A stretch of 64,000 nucleotides of DNA from NCBI GenBank assembly GCA_963921425.1, contig OY992836.1, forward strand, positions 13,781,614 to 13,845,613, written 5' to 3'. This DNA is from Dryas octopetala (taxonomy: Eukaryota; Streptophyta; Magnoliopsida; Rosales; Rosaceae). The translations under genes and the position numbers were made by a program. The notes under the pieces are model-generated. The model was not told the origin of the DNA, searched no databases, and was given only the letters and a program-made list of their open reading frames with translations. This document shows positions 51,401 to 60,389 of this stretch, piece after piece. How positions within the stretch are numbered: position 1 is the stretch's first letter; each line of letters begins with the position of its first letter.

Positions 51401-52465
51401 GATTCTAATAATTGTGTGTGTGTTGTGTTTAGGTTTACCTCAAAAACCTACCCCCAAACAGTTCTCTTATAGAGGAGATTATGGATCGTGTGAAGGGGTT
51501 TCTGGTGAGCAAGGCATTGCTAAAAGGAGATCCATCAATAACATCTCGGCCCTTGAGTCATCTTAGAGGTGAAAGTGTAAGTGGTCCTTCCCTCCCTACT
51601 CAACCTTTCTTTCCTTGTTATTGTTCCATATGTTGGGATATGATGTTGGTTTTTAAAATTAGTGTTTGTGACTTGACCTGACGTTCAATGGAAAATGTTG
51701 CCCTCACCCATGTTGTCTTGTTATTGTTAACACAGCGGATTTATCTAATGGCTCATGATCTTTTTTATTTTCAAACCTTTTATCATCCTACATGTTGATT
51801 AATTTGAACTAGAGAAGTTACAACCCTAACTTGAAATTCCTGATAAACGTGTATAGTAGCAGGAATCCTGACATAGAACAGAAGAAGTTCAGAATCAATT
51901 AAAGAAATTGCACTTTTATTTCTTCCCGCCACTAGTTTTTATGCTCTTCAGTTGCATACTACTTTAATTTGTTGTAAGGAACATGTTGATAACCCAATAT
52001 GGACTAAAACCTATTTGCTCATCTTTGTTCTGCATTATTTTTTTTGCTTGGCTGCCAATAGTTTCTGGAAGAGAAATATGCATCCTTCAACCATTTGAAG
52101 TTGATTAAGTGAAACTTTCATTTCAGCAGGAGTGGAGAATCGGACCAACTGTGCTGACATTGTGTGAGCACCTCTTTGTGAGTTTTGCAATTCGGTTGCT
52201 AAGGAAGCAAGCTAACAAGTTCATTGCCGGCATCAAGTATAAGCCAGACGGTGACATTTCTAAAGCTGTTGTCCTTACAAATTCTGCTGAAGCCGTGAAG
52301 TCTAAGTTCGTTTGGAAATGGGGCAATGGCATCAGCAAGTTTGTTTTGTCAGCCATTGTAGCATATGTAGATGGACGGTTATGTCGCTGTATTCCTAACC
52401 CTGTAGCTCGGCGCATTGTTAGTGGCTTTTTACTGACCTTCCTTGATAACAATAGCAATGAATGA
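30441..52465 (+). CDS. VPS13: Plant VPS13-type bridge-like lipid transfer protein
   Basis: 36 coding exons join in frame to 3,202 aa: 30441-30721, 30846-30942, 31075-33320, 33899-34013, 34596-35459, 36228-36513, 36595-37067, 37238-37364, 37436-37560, 38633-39297, 39423-39540, 39668-39784, 40794-40888, 41369-41520, 42232-42287, 42396-42609, 43406-43825, 43907-44184, 44380-44465, 44539-44625, 44721-44982, 45145-45552, 45664-45760, 46109-46428, 47242-47358, 47504-47671, 48008-48130, 48264-48353, 48476-48582, 48665-48813, 49792-49874, 49961-50056, 50172-50294, 51026-51109, 51433-51576, 52130-52465. A chorein-like N-terminus (LASLLRPWL...ELKLGLINSHAVVKNLRF) opens it. A SHR-BD/adaptor-binding region (about 1900-2500, with SIVISPLIRIHNETGLSMEV) and VPS13 C-terminal motifs (HPIKIFANFLPG, KGFSGTKRYFGDLGK) follow. 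VPS13 proteins move lipids between membranes at contact sites. It most resembles the divergent Arabidopsis member At3g50380 (VPS13X); that subtype is from memory. Intron 24 uses a GC donor. Confidence 0.93.
35780..35941. mobile_element. Possible degraded MITE in VPS13 intron 5
   Basis: The left part (ACAATGCTATTTAGCCAAACT...TTCCCAACTTA) and the reverse complement of the right part (AAAATGCTTCTTGTACCAACT...CCCCAACTTA) match loosely over about 45 bases. No target duplication was found. Confidence 0.3.
38439..38479. repeat. Target-duplicated A-tail micro-insertion, site 7 (VPS13 intron 9)
   Basis: AATTGGAGTAATT (38439-38451) recurs as AAATAGAGTAATT (38467-38479), 11 of 13 identical. The insert 38452-38466 is a T-run, GGGTC and A; on the other strand this is TTTGACCC plus an A-run. 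It is weaker than the other sites. Confidence 0.5.
47766..47872. mobile_element. Small hairpin MITE in VPS13 intron 26
   Basis: GTTAAGCAACAACCTAAT (47766-47783) is the exact reverse complement of ATTAGGTTGTTGCTTAAC (47855-47872). The 107-bp piece also holds two ACTTAAGTAA words, and lies 136 bases before the next exon. Size and perfect 18-bp ends fit a young miniature inverted-repeat element. Confidence 0.65.
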
Positions 52466-55444
52466 ACTTTGTCTTTAATTTATCTTTCTTAGTTTATGTT
52501 TTTGCTCTCTTATTTACATGGCTGCGTCTATGTTACGTTATACCAAAAAGAGTTCATATGTTACATGGACAAACTATTTGTACCACATTGATACCACCTT
52601 TTTAATAGAAACGAGAGTCACTTGCATTAGTAGGTCCCCAAGCATTAGAGAAGTGTTATCAATTTGGGTTGAATCAACAATCATCGAAAGGGCCCCCACT
52701 AAGTGAGATCCCTACTTAGTTTCGCAAGCCTTTTGTTATTGTTTGAATTAAAGTCCTAATTTTCCTTTATACATTTTTTTTTTGGCTCCTTTTTAATTTT
52801 GTCTTATATACTGTAGCAAGTACCACAAGCAAGTACTATTTAAGAATTCGAGTAGTTTTCGTTTCAGTAGTCAATGGAGTTCATTTGAAGTGTGCATGCC
52901 TCGTAAATGCATAATCAATGGCCCTCAGTTTTATATCTGAAACAACCGACGAAGTCACGAAGTTGCCCATTGTTTGCACTAGTAGTCGCTTTCATGTGGC
53001 CACCAATGGAAATCCGTCAGCATCAAGGAACTCCACATCATCAACATGCATGCAATGACAAAAATCTAAAGGACCACCAATTAATTATTGAGTTAATGAT
53101 ATTTTCCTTTCCCTTATTTTAGAGAGTTTCAAGTTTTAAATCTCTCCTAAATAATACTAATGGTTCTTTTTGGATAATTAACTGCATAAATAAAGATGAA
53201 AATTTTTTATACGCATGAAAATTGTGAATATACATAAAAAGAGAAATGTGAGTTACTAGACTATAAAGTATTTAGTAAAATTTTGTAATTCTATATGCTC
53301 ACATTTCTTATGCTTATGTATGCTTACATTTCTCATGCGAGATATGTTTTGTAGTAAGAGTTTATAACTTCTTATGTTTAACAGTCAGATTGGAGCGCTC
53401 CCTCTTATCCTGAGCTTATATTGTACAACATTTGGTCTGTTACCTTGTTAGGCCAAGATGAAACCTCCTCATCGACCATCTTGATGTGGAGCTTTTGTGC
53501 TGAATGCTGGGGACTATTAAGCCATTTCCGATGAAGTATTTTTCTATAAAATGCTCTCATGCACTTTTGCACTACTGCACATGCTCTTAAATTACAGATT
53601 AAGAAATAATTAGGATAAGAGTTCTGGGCCAACCTGATATAAATGGTGCGGGGATTCCGGAATCATATAACTCGTCACTCGTCAGGTGGCTGACAAAACC
53701 AACCGCAATTATCTATCTTTATGATCCATTGATCATTTGATCCCATGCATGCCTCCATTGGCCCACGTTTTGAAATCATTACAAGGCTCTCTCTAGTCTC
53801 TACTTATGAGTTATGAGTCATGGCACATCAAATTGCATTGTTTCTTTACATATATCGTGATTCTCTAAGGAAATCATTTGTTGTTTTACAAGTTTTACCA
53901 CATTTTGATTTGCATATTTTCCAATTCATGACCTATGCAATATCCAATTTAAAATCAAAACATAATTAATAAAATTTGTAGGAGTAAAACTTTTACGTGA
54001 TGAGACATGTATACTCATATATATAGTGTATAAATCCGTGATAAGAAAGTGTTTGTTTTTCATCTGTAAGTCCAATTACATTGTTTTTCTTGATAGAATT
54101 ACTAACAACGGGGCAAAGCAAATTGAGAAATTATGAAATCATTGAAATGACACATTTTAATTAATACCTTCCAAACTTTTTTGAGCTTTTTGTAAAAAAA
54201 AAATTTATGATTTTAACTTTTTGGGTAATTTTTAAATCGAGTTACTCATCCTTTAATGGTAATTGACTCTTCATGATGGTGGAGGTGGTTGATATAGTCT
54301 TGATCACATCTCAACCATCATTATAAGAGGAATAGTAATAGTTTAGTATTAAAATGGTCCAAAATCAAAATTGTAAAAACTTTTTGGGAGAAACAAAAAT
54401 TAATGTTTACAAGCATTAAAATAGGTCATTTGATGGAAATTTCCAAATAAATTGATTTGAGAAATTTATAGAAAATAGAAATTAACATAGACTACATAGT
54501 AGCACTAGTAAGTGAAAAATCGTGAACATATCTTTTTGGCTTTTTTTTTTAAGACCAAATTTATAAGTTATAACACATCGCACATTTAAAAAATCGATGA
54601 TAATCCAACCTGCATTAATGAGAAAATGTGTTGGGCAAGAAACCCAGCGCACACCACGTTTTACTTACTGTGTTTTACAACATTGACATTGTTGAACAGC
54701 TTAAAGAGTGGCTATATTCACTATGCAACAACTATAACAAAAAACATAAACATGATACTTATAGCTTTACATAACATGTCAAATGTTCATAAAACCAATA
54801 TGCAACACAAAAAATCACCCTTATGTAGTCACATAAACCCTTGTCATGTTCGTCATTGCAAGGTCCATGTCGAAGAGGAATTATCGCTTTAAATTTATTG
54901 TCCAACAATGGCTATCAACATTGTATAAGGTCTCATGTGTCCACTTAGCTTCTTCTTCTTTTTTTTGGTTAATTTGAGCGCCTTTTTAAATGTGGGTTTA
55001 TTCATCAATAGGTGGACCTTTTTAATATTTGATAATATTAGGTGGATTTATTTAACATTAGAAGGTATAAAATTAAAAGTAAATAACTCTAAAGTTCATT
55101 TTACAGCTCGTAATGATAAACAAACTCACCTAAAAGTTGTAATGATAAATAGGTCAACTTTGTACAAATAAAGTCCACGTTATTTATTATTATTTTTTTT
55201 TTGCGCTGGCGCTCGGTGGGGTTTTTTTTTTTTTAAAAGAATTGAGCAAATTGCCACTGTTGCACAATCATTGTCATTATTCGACAATGTCAATTAATAA
55301 CAGTATAATATGGGTGGCTTTTGCAATTCAAATAGCTACTGTCTGACAGTAGCAATTGTCGAATGCTCGGTGACTTTCGTGTCGCACGGACTGAGATTTC
55401 CTGTAACAAGTGGATTATGTTATCCATCTAATTTATGAACTGAA

Positions 55445-55491
<47 letters not shown>

Positions 55492-55900
55492 CTAAAATTA
55501 ACTTTAAAATCATATACTTTATTTAATTTTGTTTTTTATCTAATAGGGAGGATTCAAACATGATAAACATGAGTATGCATATAAATAGGTAGCACGCGTT
55601 ATATAAGTATAGGTTATTAAAAAATTGGCCTGCTATCCAAACCTAAGCTAATCACCATTGTCCATGGTGTGCTGGTTATTGGATCAGTACACAAACTGCC
55701 GTGTAAACTAAAAACTAAATCAAAACCCAAACTTGAGAAAAAACAAAAAACAAAAAAAAAAACCATTGGCTTGGAGAACCCTGAAAGGCTGAAACCCCAA
55801 AAACCACTTACCAGTTACCACTGGCAAAAACAAAACAAAGTGCAAAACTGCAATAAATGGCACAAAAACCACCGCACCGATCCATACACATCTCCTTTCC
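52466..55900. other. Long AT-rich intergenic region
   Basis: No gene is supported. A run of 42 A lies at 55448-55489. The region 53160-55400 is unique AT-rich DNA with short open frames of no recognisable content. A possible worn micro-insertion at about 52756-52815 (T-run plus GGC between two TCCTTT words) is too degraded to count. Confidence 0.5.
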
Positions 55901-55908
55901 TATAAATT
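55901..55908 (+). promoter_or_regulatory. TATA box of the 99-aa gene
   Basis: TATAAATT, 183 bases before the ATG at 56091. It is followed by a C/T-rich leader with no other good core element. Confidence 0.55.
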
Positions 55909-55928
55909 AATCCCCATTTGGCACTCTC

Positions 55929-55972
55929 AAACTCTCACTCTCCATGGCCAAAAAAAAAAACTCTCACTCTCC
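55929..55972. repeat. Target-duplicated A-tail micro-insertion, site 8 (gene leader)
   Basis: AAACTCTCACTCTCC occurs exactly at 55929-55943 and 55958-55972. The 14 bases between them are ATGGCC plus eight A. It lies in the leader of the 99-aa gene, and its own ATG opens an upstream frame. Confidence 0.8.
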
Positions 55973-55997
55973 TAATAATCTTTCAGACACTTTCTAG
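55944..55997 (+). promoter_or_regulatory. Upstream ORF of 17 codons created by the micro-insertion
   Basis: ATG 55944-55946 lies inside the inserted core and reads MAKKKNSHSPNNLSDTF, stopping at TAG 55995-55997, 93 bases before the main start. If the leader begins near 55930, ribosomes meet this ATG first, so it could reduce translation of the main frame. Confidence 0.5.
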
Positions 55998-56090
55998 CTA
56001 CCTTCCTCTTCCAGTCTTCCCAAAACAATCGCTTTCATCATTTCCAAAGCTCAGCCATCATCTTTCTCATCAGAGGCAGCTGATCAGAAG

Positions 56091-56390
56091 ATGAGCCTGC
56101 ACTCCAAAGATGGTGAAGTACTAGTCCCTGAGGCGTCACAGAGTAGTAACTCCAACATCACAAGCCATCTCTACTTGAAATCATCATCTGCTAATTCCAG
56201 TGCCCAAGCAGCCACCTTGGACAGGGATGTTGTTCTAAGACGCATCAGACACCATAAGAGCTTGATGAAGATCAAAAACGCTTTTCAAGCTCTGAGGGGC
56301 AGAGGCTCTTCAGAACAAGATCATAGTGCTAACATGGCCTCACTCCACCAGACATGGCTGTACCAGGGGGACTCTTTCTCTTCCCCCTAG
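56091..56390 (+). CDS. Unrecognised small plant protein, 99 aa
   Basis: An intronless frame of 99 aa with a TATA box and leader upstream and an AT-rich 3' side. The first 40 residues are Ser/Asn-rich and look disordered. Residues about 43-69 (LDRDVVLRRIRHHKSLMKIK plus NAFQALR) form a strongly basic, amphipathic helix. The tail has a Trp-containing stretch (HQTWLYQGDSFSSP). There is no signal peptide or membrane span. The RRIRHHK...KNAFQALRG pattern looks like a conserved core of a small family that I cannot name. It may be a stress or regulatory small protein, but that is a guess. Open length, the codon pattern of the helix and the promoter context make it likely a real gene. Confidence 0.7.
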   Translation: MSLHSKDGEVLVPEASQSSNSNITSHLYLKSSSANSSAQAATLDRDVVLRRIRHHKSLMKIKNAFQALRGRGSSEQDHSANMASLHQTWLYQGDSFSSP

Positions 56391-57383
56391 TCTTTTATAG
56401 TTTAATTAAGAATGATGTGGTCTATATATATATGTATTAGCAGCTCTGCTCGTTGCTTAAGTTAATTACACATCTACTTATGTCATGTTTTCAACCCATC
56501 TGAAGTGTATTAGTTTTCTTAAAGATTCTACTGAAAATTTTACCAACATAAAGAGTTATTAGTTCTTGTAAAGATTTAATATTGTGATCACCATCTTTCC
56601 CACTCGGGATCAAATTTATGTTCTTTCTGAAAATTGAAACATGTATGTAAATCATAATTCATCCAAGCTTTAGACACAGTTCTGGCCTTCAAAGCCTACC
56701 AGTGAGAAACAGATTTTATGACTCCAAAGGGACCTGAATAGTCATTCACTTTGTGCATTAATCAAAGAATACAACAAGCTATATGGGGGTGGTGGATAAG
56801 TGGGATGAAAAGCTTTTGCCCCCACTTAAGGTCTGACCAATTAAATGGAAACAATAATAAAATGGGAGATACATCTACATGTTGCCTTTTGGTGATCTGA
56901 ATCTATGTGGAATTCCACTAATTAATTGAAGTGTATCATAATGGATCCGGATCTCCAAAAGTGGGCTCTATTAAACGAGGAATCCATGTTTTAGCAGCCA
57001 AAAAGGGCTTAGTTTTCACTTTGGAACCACCATTGAAATGAAGGGTAGGCCACAGACGTATATAAATTATATAATGCGGCTAATGCCTCCAATGGATTTC
57101 CCAACATTATTCATATATTCAAAATCCATGATGGTTCACTATATTTTTCATCATTCACATGTGCTCCTTCAATTTCTCCAACAATTGCAGTAAATCTTTC
57201 TTTCATTGAAAAGACAGAAAGAAATAAAGAAAAATACTTCCACAACACGGAGAACAATGCAACTACAACACAATTGCAGTATCTATAATTTGTTGTTCAA
57301 TCATCATTCAAAGGCATATGCTCCTAAGTAGGATGCATAGCAGCATAACATCAAGAAAACTAAAAAATAAAATGCAGACAATT
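56391..57383. other. Convergent 3' flanks of the 99-aa and NOL7-like genes
   Basis: No gene is seen. It holds the 3' side of the 99-aa gene, then unique AT-rich DNA, then the 3' side of the minus-strand gene. No repeat was recognised. Confidence 0.5.
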
Positions 57384-59101
57384 TTAGTTTGTCAACTTTT
57401 TACTCAACAAGCCAGAAGTAGAGAGGAAGCGTAATGCTTGGCTCGAGTTGTTCAATACTGCAGATGATCTAGACACCTGCATTTTCCTTTTCTTCAAAAA
57501 TTCCAAGGAATTTTGTAAGCATGGAGGAGCAGGCGTCTCCTTCAAAATAACAGTCTCAACCCTGCAAACCACAATTTCAAAAAAAGAATATCATTTCCAT
57601 TCACAATGGTGTGACATAAAAAATATATTCCTGTGTCATTATAGAAGAGGTCCCTCACCCTGAGCTGTTTAGTTTTTTCTTTTTCTTAGTGGGCTTTGCA
57701 TCAGTCTTCTCATCCTCAGAGTCTGAGTTGAAAACTTGCCTGCACATGGAATGTGGTCATTTGGTTACAATCTCATAACTAAAGATCAACATCCACACAC
57801 AAAGAGAAGAGGAGAGAGAGAGGGGTCATACTTCTCACGAGCTGCAAGCAGTTCAACAATGTTAGTTGGAAGCGTTCCTGCACTACCAATAGATTCTGGG
57901 CGTGTTTTAGTTTCAAAGGCATCTTGAACACTTTCAACCCTGGCAGACGACTGTGGTGCTTTCTTTTGTGGTGTTTTCCTTTGGGCCCATAGTCTACGAC
58001 GTTCTTTTCCTTCACGAACCACCCTATGTGAAGTAAATATCAAGTTCTTTTAAAGTCCATTTTTTAAGCAAAATAGATGCAAAAGGTGCATACCATATTG
58101 TGCACAAAGGAATAATTTTTATGTCTCACAATATTAGAGCTTTTATCCCCGAACCCCCATAAAAAAAAACCAAGAGCAAAAATCCACAATACCTTAAGCC
58201 CTTCTTGAATCAACCTTTGAAACTCACATCAATAATATATCGGTATACACCTTGTCCACTCAGACATATGTATTGCAACATTTTCAGGCACACATCGAAT
58301 TTAAAAGAACTACAAATTCCACAGCATTACTTCCTAATGGCCGTATTTGATCATATATAAATAGGTTCATCACTGGATATTGCAGAAACATTTTTGGTTA
58401 TATAGCCATTTAATAGGTTACTAAGAGTCGGTCACCAAATAATGCAAAGCATCAAACTTCTTAAAGGCACAGAACACACTAAACATTGGGAGCAAAACAC
58501 TACCAGGTATGGCTTCAACCATTTTGAACTTCAATGTGACCCCACTAATTCCTCTATCAGTTCCATTTAATAACAAGATTTCAAACCTTTACAGTATTAA
58601 GAAACATAATTTAACATCTTAATAAACAAAAGCATATCAAAAAATTGGACAAAAGAAAAAGAACCCTTTCTCCTACCCTTTTAACATATGTGTTCTGACT
58701 AGTGAGTAGAGAAAACACTACAAAAGACAACAAACAGAGTTCTGAGTTTCCTGAATAATGGGGTTCTTAGTCTCTTAAAATTAAGCAACGAAGCTCAACT
58801 CAGCCAGCTTATTTCATAAGAACTCAGCTTAATTCAATACATTTCCAAAAATTTTAAAGCAACCGAACAAAACCTTGATTAAAATAAAAATGAGTGACAA
58901 ACCTCGCTTTATTCTCTTTCTGGAGCTTACTTAGTTCTTGGTCTTGCTGTACTCCCTTTAACAATTAAACAAAATATGAAACAAGTTCAAAACTTTGTTT
59001 TCGGAAAATAAATTTTCAATTCAGTTCTTGGAGACTAAGATTACCTGCTCAGCTGTGAGCTCCTCGGGCGCGTCCGAGTCGTAATCCTCTCTGTCCGACA
59101 T
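57384..59101 (-). CDS. NOL7/NUC129-like nucleolar protein
   Basis: Five exons on the minus strand: 59101-59045, 58955-58903, 58023-57832, 57739-57659 and 57561-57384, joining to 186 aa. The start MSDREDYDSDAPEELTAEQG carries the (S)DAPEELT motif known from NOL7. Next come a charged helical stretch (KENKARVVREGKERRRLWAQ), a Lys-rich patch (KPTKKKKKLN) that may be a nucleolar signal, and a C-terminal block, SLEFLKKRKMQVSRSSAVLN...ALRFLSTSGLL, resembling the NUC129 domain. NOL7 in animals acts in ribosome biogenesis in the nucleolus. The promoter, with telo-box and TGGGCC motifs, fits that role. Similarity to NOL7 is from remembered motifs, so the name stays tentative; the exon model is well supported by frame continuity. 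Confidence 0.8.
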
Positions 59102-59143
59102 CGGATTCCAGCCCCTTTTGGCTTGAGAGAGTTTCAGGCACGC

Positions 59144-59275
59144 CTAGGGTTTTTGGTTTGAGGTATAACCTACTCGAAGACGAAGCTGATTCTGAAGTTT
59201 TGGGTCATGGCAGACCTATTGGATCAAAATAAAGCTGGAGCCCATCCTAAATTTGGGCCTTGGGCCGGACTGCCC
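59144..59275 (-). promoter_or_regulatory. Telo-box and site II motifs of the NOL7-like gene
   Basis: On the minus strand AAAACCCTAGG lies at about 59144-59154, 45 bases before the ATG. TGGGCC-type site II words lie at about 59236-59267 (GAGCCCAT, TTGGGCCTTGGGCCGG in plus reading). This pair of motifs is known to drive ribosomal-protein and nucleolar genes in plants. Confidence 0.65.
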
Positions 59276-60108
59276 GAATTGGTTCCTGGCCTTATGGGTA
59301 TTATTTTCAATTTTTAAATTAAATCTTTTTTTTTTTTGTCAGAATTTTTAAATTAAATCTAATAAAGAAAAAAGAAACACATGTTCTCATGTTCTGGCGA
59401 TTAGGCAATTGTCGCTTTAATACTATGTTCAAGTTAGAACAACCAATTTAAAATCAATTAGTGATAGGCAAAAAAGTATGTGATATTATATATTGTTATA
59501 AGAAGTTTTAAATTTGTGATATGAGATTGTATATTTGTATATTCTCAATATCTTTTTCTAGTATTTTTCAAATGCACAAACAAAATTGAGATCACAAATA
59601 TATGTACCGAAAGAATTACACACAAAAGAAAATTTGAGATCAGATGTTGGAGAAATCTTATAGTAACAATTGTCAACGTAATCTAGCCATGTAAAATTAA
59701 GAATGTTCATTTGTGGAGACATGTTGCTCTAGTAGCATAGTACTTATCCCTAAATTTATTGTAGAATTTGACTCTCGTCATTGCTTCCTGAATCAAATAA
59801 AAAAAATCAACTTGTTTATTTTACAAGGCAATGATGTTATGATGATGTTGGTCATGCAAAATTTTCAATCTAATTAAAAAAAAAAAATTATGAACATGAC
59901 CCCAATTAATGTTTATATAATAGGAAAATCTCAGTGAAGTCATTTAGTATTATCATGTAAATTTCTGGCATATATACAAGGTTTTAGCACTCACTTTACA
60001 CTTTTACAGTGACTCCTCTCCAATGGTCAAAAAACACAACTAATTTGTCTATGTATTATAACTTATAAGCAGATGCGAAATACTATCCACATTATTTTTT
60101 ATTATTTT
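59276..60108. other. Intergenic region upstream of the NOL7-like gene
   Basis: No gene is seen. A micro-insertion with an 18/18 duplication is at 59309-59360 (separate entry). The rest is AT-rich. Confidence 0.5.
59309..59360. repeat. Target-duplicated A-tail micro-insertion, site 9
   Basis: AATTTTTAAATTAAATCT occurs exactly at 59309-59326 and 59343-59360 (18 of 18). The insert 59327-59342 is eleven T then GTCAG; on the other strand this is CTGAC plus A11. It lies about 210-260 bases upstream of the NOL7-like start. Confidence 0.8.
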
Positions 60109-60389
60109 CATTTCACAATGTATTTTTATAATCGAACCCGTTTATTTTTTAGATAATTATTTAAAGATTATTTATGTAAAAAATTAATTAAATAAAAAAT
60201 TATTTGGTCATATAATCGTTATCAAATAAGTAAACGGTGAATCAAATTATTACCAAAATTGTCTGTTTATTTGACTATAGTTACATAATCAAACGATTTT
60301 TGATTTAGTTGATTTTTTTGTAGAGATAATTTTCATTATTAATTTTAAAAAATAAACGATTCTGATAGCTAGCTTAGATAAATAATGAC
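60109..60389. mobile_element. Hairpin MITE, copy 2
   Basis: Same family as 23824-24197. Shared words are CATTT(C/T)ACAATG, GATTATTTATG, ATTTGGTCATATAATCGTTA and, on the right arm, AGTTACATAATCAAACGATTTTTGATTTAG. It folds back on itself around 60235-60260. Its outer ends are more worn than in copy 1. Confidence 0.65.

Noticed and set aside
52756..52815. Possible eroded micro-insertion with T-run plus GGC
   Set aside because: The flanking words align only with several gaps.
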